Positions 1 through 13,400 of a DNA stretch of 64,000 nt are shown here, piece by piece; position 1 is the first letter of the stretch; each line of letters opens with the position of its first letter. Position numbers and translations under genes: made by a program. Source of the stretch: Symbiodinium natans (taxonomy: Eukaryota; Sar; Dinophyceae; Suessiales; Symbiodiniaceae); assembly GCA_905221605.1 (NCBI GenBank), contig CAJNDS010002256.1:136571-200570 (forward strand), written 5' to 3'. Under the pieces are notes generated by a model. It was not told the origin of the DNA, made no database searches, and worked only from the letters and a program-made list of their open reading frames with translations.

Positions 1-3000
1 AAGTGCCCTGTGCTGGTGACCAGTGCTGACAGGTTGCGTACAGGCCAGGAGAGCTTTCGCCTGCGTATAGAACCGCTCTACGGTTCGGTCGAGGTGGATC
101 AGCGGCTTGCCTTTGAAGCTTTGGTGCTTGAAGCTTGAAGCAACTGAAGCGGGCTTGAAGGGGACTGGTGTGTGAGAATTGGAGAATATGCAAAGCTTAA
201 GGCCAGTTTGGCCTCAGCCTGGCCTGAGGTGCAAATACCGTGCTTCTGAATCCTCCAAGAAGGCCAGTTCTTTGAAGCATAACAAGTTGACGTCAGCCCT
301 CATGTTGGTGCGCGTGACTGCTTTCGACTCATTGCCCTGGAGCAGGTGACAGTTACTCTTGCTAAGCGGCACAAGAACCGCATCTGGCCAACTCTTCAAA
401 AGGCTCGATGAGCCAGCTTGTGTTTCAGGGTGCAAGAGCTTGTACTTGCACATGCGGCTTGAAGTTGGCTCAGTCGTGAAGCTAGTTTCGCAGCATGGGT
501 GCCAACCACGTCTTTGAACTCTTGGTACTTAAGTATCTCCAGTTGAAAAAGAGACCGCCGATTCTGTTTGCGGCTCCATGCTCGGAGAGACGATCTCGGC
601 TTGGATGTATGGTCCAGGCCTGCGTGGGTCACCAGAGGAGAAAAAGCTTTTGCCTTGCGGCATACGGCATGCCCATGCATGCCCTGCAGATGGTTTTCAG
701 CAGCACCAAACGGCAGACCCATCTGAGCTCTGCTGTTACGTGGACTTCCACGGGCTCAGGCAAGCAAAGAGGGACCAATGGAGACTGTGATCTTGGAGAA
801 GACCATCATTAAGCGGACTGCTCAGCCAGTGCTCGGGATCGGCCGATACTCCCATGACTCCCATGGTGCCTATGGCATGGCCTATGGCCGCCCATGTGCA
901 GCATGTCCTGCTTATTGTCGCTTGATGTCACGTGGTGAGGTTGGGATCTCTTTTGGCTCTCGGCTTTGGTGAGGCATTCTCCTCTGGAGAAAAGAGACTT
1001 GTGCTTGGCCATCCGTGAGTCCCTGCCAGGCTGGTGCGAACATCATCTCTCACAACATGAAGGGCATGGGCCTCACAAGGGGTGGGACTAGCTGGAGTTC
1101 CGGAGGGGGCTTTGGCGTGTTGGTGTTTGGCTGCCTGCAGTCCTCACAGCAGCCTCTGTTGCGAGGCTCCGACAGTGCTGGAGTGAATGCCGTAGTGCCT
1201 GGCCTCCGCGTGGATGCCGCCACTGGGACTGCTTACGCGGTTTTGCTGCTCCGCATGCCGGAGGCGGCCTTGACAACCTCTGAGGTCATTGGCATGTGCC
1301 GAGTGCTTGACTTCAGCACGGCCACGGAGGCGAGGACATGTCACAACGTGTCGATTTACAGGGAAATCTCATATTTGGATTGTGAGCCTCTGGTATATCT
1401 TCATGTCCTGCATGTTTGCCCAAGGTTATTGGGGGAGGGGGCACGTGCTTTCTTTGAGTACGGCGAACAGATATCGAAAGAAGAAAAACAAACGTTGCCT
1501 TGTCAGCCGCGTCCCTTCTGCAGGCCTTCTTTGCGGGCATCGCATGTATACTGCAGGATTATAAGGTGATACACGGACTATTGCAATCATGATACCCTCG
1601 AAGCCACCAGTGTCAGCATCACACGTTGGAATTAGTGTTGTTGTCTTTGCACATCTTAGTTTGTTCATGTTTGCTAGCTACGGGTGGTTCTGCAGGAAGA
1701 GTTAGAAAGATAGTCGCAAAACTGCTGCAGTAGACCTAAGCTGACATGATGCGTGCCATGTCGTAGCACACTTTCATGTTGCCTTGCCTTTGGGGGGGCA
1801 TGTTGTTCTGTCTGTAAGAAGGCTGCCTTGGAAGATTTTAAAATCAGACTGTTCAATGGACGAAGTAGAGTTGGTGCCCTGAATTCATGTCTTTCACCCC
1901 GTGACCACTTTCTCTTTCATTCATGTCCAATAGCCATGTGTTGGCATTCTTCGTATGTTTCCACCACGCCGTGCATGTCTTAGGACTTGAGCAATATGCC
2001 GCGAAGAATCCCACCTTTTGCACAACATGGACCTGTCGTCGATTGGACCAAGAATTGCTGAACTCAGTGCATGAAACTCCGACAAGAGAAGGGAAAAGAA
2101 TGAGCGAGTTTTCGATCTTCATTTCGTCCCCGCCAACTGGCTAATACATTTGTCCTCATAATTGTTCGTTCATCCACCCTAGTGTTTTGCTTCACCATGG
2201 TTCCTGTAGGTTCTTCAGGGACGGATCATGACGTTCGTCAACCAGATTGCAGAGATCATCCACGGCGTTGTGGACGAGTTCCATGGAGTGCCCTGGCTTT
2301 GCTGATCCAGCTTAAAGAACCCGCGAGCCCCCTGCAGAAAGCCGAGTCTTATCCCTAAGCCAACGCCGTCGCAAACTGCAAAGCTGCAGACTTGGGCCAG
2401 GCACCGAACAAGAACAGTGGTGAGCAATTCCTTGTCATCTGGCGCATGGACAACAATGCCCAGGCGCGAGCCACCGGCAGCTAACTAGCAGGGCTTCATG
2501 AAGGGCAAACGTGGGGTGCACGGGGGGCATACTCTGAGGTTGGATACTCTGGGATTGGGCACACCAGGGATGCTCTAAAGAGACTGTGGTATTTGTCATG
2601 GGCCTGGAGATTCTCTGGATTCTCTGGGTCGAAGTATGTAGGAAGTGTGGAACGAAGTAACAGGATTCAATCCCTTCTGGGATCAGAAAACACCGGTCGA
2701 ACTTAGAAAGTATGATTCAGAAGCAAGCAAAACAAGCCCAGCAAACAACGAAGACCAGATGCAAAAAACACAAACAGTGGAAATCGGAAAGCCAGCCGAA
2801 ACCAAATCATACAGCAGTGGGGGGTACAACAGATTTGGGCCTGTTTGGGCTTGGGTTTTTAGAGCGATTAGCGTGTAGTCTCGCTGTTTTGTATGCTACC
2901 TGCAAGTTGTGTAGGAGAGTGACGAATGTGAACTTCAACGCGATTATCATCTTTGTTGGATCAGTGTGGGTCTTTGTTGTTTCTCCTCCCTGAGGCCTTT

Positions 3001-5151
3001 GAGCGCAGAAGAATAGCCGAGATGTCCATCGTGGCCTTCTGCAAGATCCTAGGCGCCTCGCCATTCAAGGGTGTAAGACAGCGTAGGACGACTGAAGGCC
3101 GAGTCTTGCCTGGGTTGTCCCAGCCCTTCGAAACGATGACGTCGGTCTAGGTGCACTTCATCGATCAGCACTGTTGGCAGGTGCGAGCTCAGGGATGCGT
3201 GTAACACACGTCAGGAGAGTTTCCTAGGGTTGCCCAACAGATGGGCGCCTGCCTGCAACACTACGGTTAAAGTATGTTTGGGCTGTGCATGTTGTGTGAA
3301 GCTCCGTTGTTGTGCAGATTATCGCACGCATCCTGGGCTGCAATACCGGCTCTCCAGAAACGGCGGGGCCCCCAAACTTTATCCCAAACTTAGAGAGTTA
3401 GATTCAGATGAATCAGGCATTTAGAAGCTTACAAGACCTTTCTCTTCTTCTGGCGATGCGCTGGTCCCAGGCCAGCTTTCGTCCCAGACGCGGGTCAACC
3501 TCAGCTTTGGCCTCCATGCTGGCTGGGCGATTGAGGCGCAGAGTCCACTACAAGCAAACTCTGTTGTGTGTGCTCTCGGATTGGGTGCTGGCACTGCTCT
3601 AGCCATACAGAGCACAGGGTGCCGTGGGCAGCGAGTTCAAGATCGATGCTTCCTATGTTTCCCCGAACGAGCGGACCTCAGTGCCCGTGTGCCGCCCTAG
3701 TCCTGACGTTCACGACCATTCCAAACTCCTGACCTATTCCGCCAGGTTAGCATCGCATCGAGTGTGGAACGCTGCACACAGGCAACGGCATGGCTGTTTT
3801 TGGCGAAGCTAGTTCTGTAAGCAGAACAGACGAAGTCACTGCAACTGAGCATGCAAGTTTGCAGTTGCAGTGACGTCCGTGAAGGTCTACGGTGTTTCTG
3901 TCATTGTGGCGCAAAGTTGCATGGAGCTTTGCTCGCCGGAGGTGCGATGCAAGTTTATGCACAAGTTTCAGTCGGATTGGAACATGGCATCGCCAAGTTA
4001 AGAGGGACTTCATTCTTCTGCTTAGAAGATTTCTGCCAGTACACAAGATGGCCATCTTCACTTGTTGCTCCTGGTCCAGTTGTTGGCAAAGAGCCGACTG
4101 ATCGACCGCGTCCTGATCACCGGCTCGCCTACACCAATGCAGCTCTATTGTGTGCGGAAGCCAAGGTTCATGTCAGAAGTGTAGCTCACAGTGTGAAGAT
4201 GCTTTTGCGAGCTTGCTAACGTTAGATTGAAGAAGAAGTCGAGGTCGACCTGGATTACTACAGCAAGAAGCTCATTGCAACAGAGCGCTAGGGGGGAGGG
4301 CTGTCTACAGGGAAGCCTTCGGAGAGGTCCATGGAGCAAAGCGGGGCAAGAGAACCTCAGGCCTGGATGTGGACAACTCGGCCAAGCCGGAGATTCCTCT
4401 CAATACGTCTCAGCCCCAGCTTAGAGAGCCTTTCGTAGTGATTCTCTCTTTGCCCTTGGCTTGTCTGCGGAGACACAACAAACGACACGAACGCACTTCT
4501 TTGCCACTTCGCTCGCACTTCGGATTCTTCAGTTTTCCTTCTTTTCCCAGGAAGAACCGCTACCGTGCCCGGCAGTTTATCGAGTCGCAGAAAGAGCAGA
4601 AGCTCAGCAAGGAGAGCAATGGAGAGCAATGTAGAGCAGTTCGGGACGTGCTGGGGGCCTTTCAGCGCTCTTTTGGCTCGGCTGCCAGGATTTCCAGATT
4701 GTAATGGCTTTCGAGGAAGATCCTTCCATACACGCTATGCGCCAGCGGCGGGTCTCTCAAACAGTTTGGTGAGAGGCTTGATGAGAGCAAGAATCGCCAC
4801 CAGCGAAAGTGAAAACAAGGTACACCATAGAGTTCTTCCAGCTCTTCAACATGGGGTGGGCCATTGCATGTAGCCGGGGATAGTGACTCGCATCCCTCAC
4901 GGAGTTACGCACAAACATGGTAGCTTCACGAGCCTTTGTCATCGGGTAACCTTGCAGGTACCAGAACTATGCGCAAGGTGAGTGGCTCGTGGCTAGACGG
5001 ATGCTGTCGTGACCTCAGCAGTGTCCGACAGTAACAGGGCTGAGCAGTGCAGTTGCAGGATCAGCAGCAGTGGCAATTGGCACATTAAACAGTTGACTGA
5101 AGAGCTACAGTGCTATGGCACGGCTGCACGAGCCTTGAGTCACCTTTTCAG
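1..5151. other. non-coding stretch, no gene supported
   Basis: I see only short open frames on both strands, none with a recognisable protein pattern or a convincing pair of splice sites. The start of the window (about 110-160) has a short run of direct repeats of a gcttgaag unit. This is consistent with intron or intergenic DNA of a large-genome protist. Confidence 0.5.
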
Positions 5152-5366
5152 GATGGAGACGAAGGATTTACTTGGCGTAGAAGATGGCCCCTCGGCGGCT
5201 CTTCTTCGCTATATGGAGGCCGTGGAACCCGCGATGGCTGCTTTTGCACCAGATTTGTTCAGCCTAACGCGTGCCTTAGCGTCAAAGCCCTATCCGCAGG
5301 AGCCTCACCAGTTTGAGGCGCCAAAGGACTGGCACTCGATGAGGGATCTGCAGCAGCCCTGGGAGC
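5152..5366 (+). CDS. probable internal exon, unknown protein
   Basis: The frame beginning at the ATG at 5153 stays open through a Leu/Ala/Met-rich, probably helical segment (residues such as LLRYMEAVEPAMAAF) and then a Pro/Gln-rich part ending near QQPWE. It is preceded by a pyrimidine-rich CTTTTCAG acceptor at 5151 and followed by a GTGAGT donor at 5367, which makes this one of the best-bounded exon candidates in the left third of the window. The frame also stays open some 140 bases upstream of the acceptor, so the exon could be longer. I do not recognise a family. Exon status is inferred from frame composition and splice sites only. Confidence 0.5.
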
Positions 5367-8300
5367 GTGAGTAGAGCCTCTTGAAATCACCGGGGGCGCT
5401 TTCTCACGCATTAGATGCCAGTTGAGGTCAAGCTTGCTGTGATGGCAGTGGTTGTCTCACCGTAGTAGAGGTGGAGTGCAGGGTATGCTAGGGTGTGTGG
5501 AGCCAGAGTATGCATCTTCGCTAGCGTAGGGGAGTAAAAGTAGCACAGATCTCCTCCTCGCAGCGGCCCAAGGCATCGGCACTTCCGGTTAGCAAGTTGC
5601 CCAAACCACTACCGTCTGGAATGATTATGTGGAATGATTATGGGATGAGGCAGCTCACCCTTCCACTCAAGTTTCTGCGCAACTTTGGGTTTCACCAAGC
5701 GAGAGGATCGATGTCAATTTGTACTAAGCCTCCAGCTGCGAAGCGTGTGGCGAGGCTGCTTCAAACTGAAAGCTCAATCCTTAGCCTTACGCCCTCTCGC
5801 AGACACAAAGAAGATCGAGTGAAAAGCAGTCGTGGGAAAAGCCCACGCTTCAATTTGGAACTGCAGTTGGCTTTCAAGAATCCGTGTGCCCTGGCGGAGG
5901 CTTTGATTTGAGAGCCAACTGGGGCTTCTAGTAGTGCATGCAGAGGCCCCTGTCAAGCAAGTAACATCCATGTGGCACTGCCGCGCGCTAGTGCATGGCA
6001 AGTGAATTTCTGGGGTGCGTTCGGGGGTGATTCCAGCACAAACGCGAACATTGCACGGCGACCTTGGATTCGGGTCTGATCGGCTCTGCGTGATCTTCAT
6101 CGAATACTAATTTTTTCAGCTGCGAGTAGCCGTTGCGCTTTGCCAAAACGAAGGTGGCGTCTAATTGCAGATGCCTTAGAGGGAGGCAAAGGCTGGTAAA
6201 AACACCCTGAGAAGCCAAAGGGCGCGCTGGCCTTAGTTGGCTTGTTTCGGCTTGATGGGCTCAAGCTTTGGAGTTTGACCATCCTTGGGGCCTTACGGCC
6301 TCTTGCTGTGTGGCCCCCTGGCTCTCTATAGAGGCTTCAATCATCGGCACTACTCGCGCACCGGAAGCGGAGCTGCCGCTTGATCTAGGAGCATCGTGTC
6401 AGGGCTTGCTGCGGCAGAAATCAGTTTCGCACCCCGAACGGAAGCAAGCGGGGCAAAATGAGTGGTCCCCCCACCCAGGTCCGCTGTCATCAGAGCTGTT
6501 AACAAAGACCAAGCGTTCGCGGTTGTCGGCGCGCCTCCTACGTCTTGCATCCTTCTCCCCCCAGGCCTCTAAAAACTGCATTGTGCACCGTTCTGGCAAC
6601 TTCAGGCTCGGACCATGTTTCGACCAAGCCCTGTCACCTGCATTTTTTCGGGCCCCCGAACATGCATTACATCATGTTGGGAGAATGCCATGCGGCTATA
6701 TTATCAAGCCTTATTCTTCGTCACCAGTGAAGTCAAGGGATTGTTGCACCGAATGATGGATTGGTTTCATGTCTCGTATATGGCAACTGGAGTTTCAATT
6801 TCAAGTGTCTTTCCTGAGGGCCGACCATATCTATCAATGTTCAAAGGCCCTCGCTTCTGTTCGCATTGCTGACATGGGCCTCTGCAACGGTTGAACTTGG
6901 CAGCATGTTGACACCAGAAGGAACATGGTGCCTCTCAAAGCAGTAGCATGCCGCGTGCTTTGATTGCAGAAAATGTAGAGCGGCTCCTCGACATTTACAT
7001 CGCCCCTCGCGCAATGCGCGACGGGGCTCCTTGCATTTGGGCTTCCCTCGCAATCTTAGCACCATGTTGCTGTATGCTGTAGGCCTTGGCCTTGGCCTGA
7101 CCATTGTTTGTCTGGCAAGTGTCATCTCCAGGCTGTGGTTTTAGGGGAGCGGAAGCTCACGGATCACAGGAGCATTGCTTCTTGATCACCACTTGCAGAA
7201 GAGCTGCCTGCTGGGCCGCTAGATGGCAGTATCGGGGTCAACGAAGCTCCTGATTATCTTCAACGGAGCACCTTGCTATCTTCCGTTGAAATGTCCTCTA
7301 TCGCCCTGAAGTTCTTGTGAAGCACAGCGCTTTTACGGACCTCGAGGTCCTACCGACTTACATATCAATGTCCCGTAACGTCCCCCGCCCAAAACACGTG
7401 AACACTCAGAAACTCAGCGCTTGTCCGAGATTCAGAGTGTGCCATCTAGTCGGCCTTCTGGTTCCAGCTGGTTACGTAGCGGCTTAGCGCACAGCCTCGG
7501 AAAAGACCAGGGCGTTCATCGCAGTTCTGCCCAGTACCGCTTTGCATCAGCACCTTGCAAAGCCGAGCACAGCTCTGAGAGAGTCGAAAGTTTATGCCAG
7601 CAGGCGCAGCACGATTCCCGCAGCTATCAATTGGCCGAGGGGTAGGACCAACTGAGTCAAGGTTTTGGGGCCAAGGTTTCGGGCTTCAGGGCATCATGAC
7701 GCTCGTTCCCCACTCGTCACCCGCTTGCGGCTGCCTCATGTTATGATTGATCCGCAGCCCAGCACTGCCTGCCACAACAAAGTCGAAATCCTACCACGTT
7801 CCCGTTCTCAAGTTCTCTTGTTGGCATCAATGACCATGTTGGTAGCACTGTTGTTGTGAGTGTTTGGGCTGTGAACTGTCGCGGCCACGGCAACCATGTC
7901 CACGCTAAAGCCTGCCCTGCCACGAGCAGAGTCTGAGCTGGGTCAGGCTCCCAAAGGAGACGGTGTGCCGCGTTGCCAGTAGCGAAGTGCTTCAATGCTC
8001 GCCTTTCAAATCTTGCTTTGATGCTGGTGGTGCCTCGGGTATGGCGTCGGAGGCCGGAATCGCGAATCGAAGGGTACCAACTCTTACTACTACGCGCACA
8101 ACGAGGGGTGGGAGGCAGTGGCAAAGCACCCATGCAATCTTATCCTTCACCTTGCTCCTTTCGGCTCTTGAGCCTTCAAAGACCCCAACCAAAAAAGCTC
8201 AAAGACCCAACTCCTTTCCGTAGCCTGGCGCAGGTGCCCGACCATGCCAAAGTCAGAGCTGGGCCCGGGGGCCTGGGGTTTTTGAAAACCTGGAGATCTT

Positions 8301-9518
8301 CAGCCTAAAGTCCTAAAGCATCTGTCGCCTGCGTATCACAGTCCTCGTGTGCCATTATTCTATATTATTCTCATAGTCGTCGGTTTCGGTACTCCCATCT
8401 TTGCCGTGTGTTGGGCTCCGCCGGGCGGCAACCCAGCGTGCAACCCAGCGTGACAGGAAACACTTAGTTTTTCGGCCAGGTTCCGTGTTTTCGGCACGCC
8501 CATGTCCGTTTGGAGTTCAGTTGTTGCAAGGGAATACTTAGCGACAGGTCTTTGTTTCTCCTGTTTGAGATTTGAGCTCACCAACTCCAGGGCAAAATCC
8601 CGCAGGTACTCGCTTCTCTTCAATTAATCATCGTGACGTTGGTCTTCCTAGAACTTAGGGTTGAAGCCCAGGGCTTTCAAGCAGAGGGGCGCACTTTTTT
8701 TCTGCAATTCTGTAGCGTTTTCTCGTGTCTTCTTAAACAGCTGACGGCCTTTTGGCATTCACCTCTCCGTCCTCCCTCTCCATCCCCTTCTCTCCCTCCT
8801 CTTTTGCCTTCTTTCGAGGCCAGGCCTTGTCACCGGCGGAGCTCCGGTGAAGCTTGGCGCAGCACTTGGATCTCTCTTAAGTCTTGAGGGTGCACGAAAA
8901 GAGGCAAGCGGAGAGGAGCGCCCTCGCTGCAGGAGCTGATGGCCAGCCCAAGGACTACGGACAAGCCAAGTCTCTTGTAGGTCTTCGGAGGGTGGGGGCT
9001 TGATTTTTCCGAGAGGAAGAGTGCAGCGAAGGGAACCTTTGCAGGATGCTGGCTACCCCGGCTCTGAACATGATGGCTGGCATCTCAGCATTGGCACATG
9101 CACGGCAGCGGATGGCAGTATATGCATCTGGCGTGGATGATTTGAGAGTATATGAAAGTATGAGTCGAGCTGGATCATGTCTTACTGGCCCCAGTGGGTA
9201 TGGCAGCTGCTCGGGTGAGCTGCTGGCCAACCTGGCCAAGCAAACCTGCTGAGCAAGATGCTTAAGCTTGCAGATGGCCAGGAAGAAGCTTTTCAACTCA
9301 GCATGTTGTCAACCCGAAGCCCAGAGCCCCCTCAACCCAACAATGCCGTGTTTCGTAACGACGAACCTCAGAGAATTTCATGTCTGTGCCAGTGATGCGT
9401 GCCCTGGCAGATCCTGCAGCGACCTGCTAAATGGAGAGAATCGCTAACAGCAACAAAAAACCTCTCTCTGAGAATTCGCCACAGAAGAGAACCGTTGTGT
9501 TGAGGCGAGGGTGCCCAG
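5367..9518. other. non-coding stretch, no gene supported
   Basis: Open frames here are short and overlap on opposite strands, as expected by chance. It contains one near-perfect GC-rich hairpin at 7002-7027, listed separately. Probably intronic or intergenic. Confidence 0.45.
7002..7027. repeat. GC-rich inverted repeat (hairpin)
   Basis: The arms GCCCCTCGCGC and GCGCGACGGGGC pair over 11 bases with one bulged C and a three-base loop. No T-run follows, and there is no adjacent gene that would make it a terminator. Confidence 0.5.
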
Positions 9519-9577
9519 GCCGAGGTGGTGGCGGAGCTGCGCCGAAGGGTCGAGGAGCTGGAAGGCACAGCATGGCA
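9519..9577 (+). CDS. possible short exon with coiled-coil pattern
   Basis: Directly after a GTGCCCAG acceptor the + frame reads AEVVAELRRRVEELEG, a heptad-like charged helix, followed by a Ser/Gly-rich stretch. The donor is uncertain; CAG|AC at 9577 is only a guess. It is very short, so the call depends on amino-acid pattern and could be chance. No neighbouring exon of the same kind was identified. Confidence 0.25.
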
Positions 9578-9931
9578 GACCTCTGGCTCTTCGGGGTCCG
9601 TTTCTGGAATGTATTTGCCTCTAAATTGCCTCTCTTTCTCTTTGGGACTTCCGGACTTTGGTCTTTTCAATCGCTTGGGGCCTCGGGCATCAGGGGCTGT
9701 CAGGTCTTGTTAATCACGAAAGCTAGCCCCTGAGGAGCTAGCGGAGTATCTTGCTTAAGCGAAGCTTACAACCTGATGGGTATACAGGGCCCCCGAAGGC
9801 TCCGCCACGAAACGCAGCAAACTCGGTCGGTTTCCGGTGGGCAAACACAGGCTTTGGGGAAACGGGCTGGCGTTCATTTCTTTCGTATATTGGGTGCAGA
9901 TGAACGCCGTTTTCTGTGGATCCCGGGCCCT

Positions 9932-10137
9932 AGAAAAGCCCCCCAAGTCCCCCAAGAAAAGACTCAGAAGCCTTGATGTTGATTTGAGTCTGGCGTCCCT
10001 CAAAGCTGGATTGGACAGACTTCAGATTTCGCCTGGTGAGTGCAACATCTGTTGTGGTGTCATGCGCTTCAAAAAAGAGCCCTCCGGAAGATGCTAACAG
10101 AAAAGCCCCCCAAGAAAAGACTCAGAAGCCTTGATGT
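9932..10137. repeat. local dispersed duplication (two ~40-48 bp copies)
   Basis: The segment at 9932-9979 and the one at 10099-10137 share a core of AGAAAAGCCCCCCA and then AAGAAAAGACTCAGAAGCC up to TTGATGT. The second copy lacks a 9-base piece of the C-rich part. They are separated by about 120 bases and lie in the same orientation. Confidence 0.6.
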
Positions 10138-10419
10138 GTGACACGGCCTGCTGCCCTGCTTGTCCTGCTGCGTAGTTGATGCCATGTTGACGGAAGCTCT
10201 TCCGTGGGGGTACCTTAACTAGCTTTCGTCCCAGGCCCTCACCCCCAAGTGCGTTAAGGTGGTTGATGGTATGTCATACTTGCGAGTGGCAGGTTAGGAA
10301 AACAATGCATGTCGGGCTTTAGTGGCGGCTCGTGAACTCAGGGCCGTCTGCATGGCATGTCAATGTGCATGGAGCGGCTGGCAGGGGTGTCGTGATTCTT
10401 TGGAATTGCTTGGATGCAG

Positions 10420-10496
10420 GCCAGCTGATGCAAGTGCGTGCCAGCGCGCGGCCGATCACGCAGTTCTCCTTCAGCGACGAGGGCGTGAAGTGCAAG
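10420..10496 (+). CDS. possible 77-bp internal exon
   Basis: A TTGGATGCAG acceptor at 10419 is followed by an open frame reading QLMQVRASARPITQFSFSD and then EGVKCK, ending at a TGCAAG|GTTTGG donor. The alternation of hydrophobic and polar residues suggests beta strands, as in the exon-like patches of the right half of the window. The family is unknown. The call rests on paired splice sites plus composition. Confidence 0.38.
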
Positions 10497-13400
10497 GTTT
10501 GGCACGTAGTGTCTCCAATCTCTGAGTTTTGTTCAGGACACGTCGGTTTCCCGCATCGAGCTGTCGCGCAGACCGCGGGTCATAGAGAGGCGTCTCAAAA
10601 TCTTTCCAAGGATGAAATCCCAGGCAGGCCAGACGCTACAATTGCAGGACAACAGGCAGCTTTCTTTCGGTTCCTTTCGCGCGAGACTTTCGCCTCATCC
10701 AGGTCCGGTCGATGTGTGCGGATGTCGGGTAAGAATCGGAATTCACGGCATCAAGCTCTTGATTGAGGAATTGCAGCCGCAGTGAGGATGCTCACAGCAG
10801 TTTTATACATCTAGGACGGAAGACCGCTGCCCTGTGATACGGATGCGATTTGTGGACTGTTTGGACGGGCATTAGCTGCTACAGCTGCTTTTGGGTACGC
10901 ATCCGCGAGGTTACAAGTTGGAGTATTGACCGAAAGCAGCGTCACACAGCATCATCGGGCTGATGGGGGTCCAGGGAGTGCGAGCAAAGCTCAGATGTGC
11001 ATGACAGACTACCCGAAGTCTTGCCTGCGCGTAAGATAGCGTGAGAGTCGAACTATTTTTTGGGCTGGGGTCCTGTCCGGGTTTTGCTTTGAGCCCTCGC
11101 TTCCCTGTCATGATAGCGGTTCGGTGATCTGTAAGGATCCGGGTTAGGTCCGCATCAAAGACCAGCAGCTCGCATGTGCAGAGTCCAGTCGGTTTCCGCT
11201 TTCCTAGCAGAAAAACCGGTTGTACAGTAATCCTTGGCTCCCCGCGTACGTGCAAAGTGCAAAGCGTGAGTGGAATCACTGTGCAATTGCCTTGAGATGA
11301 TTGAAGCCCTCGCTGGTATGACAGGTCTATGTGGATGTTGAGAAAGATATCCTGGAAAGACAGACCGTTGAAGAGGGCGTTTGCACAACTCATGAGGCCG
11401 GGGTGGATAGCACAGTTTTCGAGAAGTGCGGCACTTGAAGGTGAAGGTTCATGAATCATGAATGTTGCTGAGTAAGGTTTGTCAATATAACACATGCATG
11501 AACCTTCAAGTAGGACCCTGTCGGAGTTTTGCATTGTTCGAATGTGTGAGTCCCCAGTACGGTCAGCGACTACTCTTACAAACCAAAGCGGCCATGTTCA
11601 TACATCACACCACCGCCGCCACCGCCACCGCCGCCACCACCACCACCACCGCCGCCGCCGCCGCCGCCACCATCTCCGAGTGACAAGAACCGCGATGAAG
11701 ATGACGACGATTACAATCAACGTGTAGTGTTGCGTGTTCTGCAGGCGCCCTGTGTTGCATCTTGGTGAAGCGTGCTGTGAGGCGGCTGTGGTTGTGTCTT
11801 TCTTCGAGAGGACTTTGGATCGGTGTTTGGGCCAAAGTGTCCTTGCCACTTCTGTCAAGTGGGGCCAATCTGGACCGCAGAAGCCTATAGGACCTGTCCG
11901 GTGAAGCTTGCTGCTGTCCGATCAGGAGCTGCTCGATTCGTGTGGCTGTGCCTGGTGCTGACGGGTTGGCAGTGGAGCGGCGTGCGCTGACACTGGTGGT
12001 GGCCCAGGAGATGAAGAGTTTGTGTGCCTGTTGCCTGGAAATGCCGGTGGTTTCCACAGCCCAGGTGGGAGATTCCGATCTCGTGCTGGAAAAGTGCAGC
12101 TACAAGGCCTCGGCCTCCGAGCTGCTGGATGCCAGCTTTGCTTGAGCCAAGCCATGTTTCAGGTAGATCGCAGCAAGGGGCGAATCACGATCAGTGCTGG
12201 ACTCATCGCTTCCGAATTTTGTGTTGGACGGACTGGACAGATTGGACGGACACGAATCCTTCAACCAACCTGCCACATCCCACCACCGAAGGCTTCTACA
12301 AAAAGGATGAGAAGAAAAGATGGCAGAGTGCCGGCACCCTACCACCCTCTACCACCCTAGCGGGCAAGCTTGCCAGCGTGTGATGGCAACGTGTCGTTTG
12401 CAGTCTGCAGTGCGGTCTGACGGGTCTTCGAAACCTAGGATCAGCAACTATTGAGTTTTTGACGAGCCGAGGTCAAGCCCCAGAAGACGTGAGCCTGAGG
12501 GAGCTATTGTAGGGCAGCTAGGGTTGCTAGCAAGAGATGTTTCCTTGACCTGCAGTCCTCATTGGGTGTGCCTCGCATATTTCGTCTCTGTTTTTCCTGA
12601 CTCCTGTGCAGTAGGGTCTGCTGGACCCCGGGACCTTTGTAGCGTTGCTCGATGCATGTGTCGTTTCAGAGCTGAATGCAGGAAGATTACTGGTAGAAGT
12701 CCGGTTCCAGCAGTTTAGGACGAACTCCTCATGACCGGTGCCGTGGATACATCTTCGACATCAAAAGCGTGCCAGTGGCATCTTCTTGTCGGAGGTGGCA
12801 TCTTGTCGAAGGTAGCGTGCTTTGCCTATGTTTAGCGTTCCCAAGATACCTGCAGTTCCTGGTGAACCAGTCCCATGTTTCGCAGAATTCCCTCGTCAGG
12901 AGTTGGGGTTCAGGGAACGCAAGCCACCGCACAGAGCTCTGCACAGCTGATGCCCAAACCACTGCGTAGGCAGAGAGCATATCCAGCTTGCATGTCTGGC
13001 CGATCATCCACTAGTCGCAGCCGACCACAATGCCATGCAGCTGCCTTCTGCCAAGCGACAGCGCGAAGGTGCTCAGAGACTTCCTGTCCAATTCAGATTG
13101 ATTGTGCCGCATGCTTGGACCGCCATGGGGAGGCACTGGAGATGTCAAGGCTCTTATGCGGCAGCTGGCCGCAGGCCGGGAGTTGCTTGTAACTTAACAG
13201 AGTCGTTGTGCATGTTGGGATATGTTGGGTGCAGTTGATCCTCGACACGTCATGTTTTGATTTCGGCATGGGGAGTTGTCAAAGGAGTCGTGCCCGGTGT
13301 GAGATAGGGCTTGCAGAATTCCTGTAGGCGGAGGCCAAGCTTCATTTGTTTAGTCTTCGGACAGCTCTGTCACAGATGCCTTGTTGTCTCCACCACTGCA

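Noticed and set aside
10911-11534. 207-codon ATG-started minus-strand frame
   Set aside because: No domain, no splice context and opposite to nearby exon candidates; a frame of this length is plausible by chance in this much sequence.
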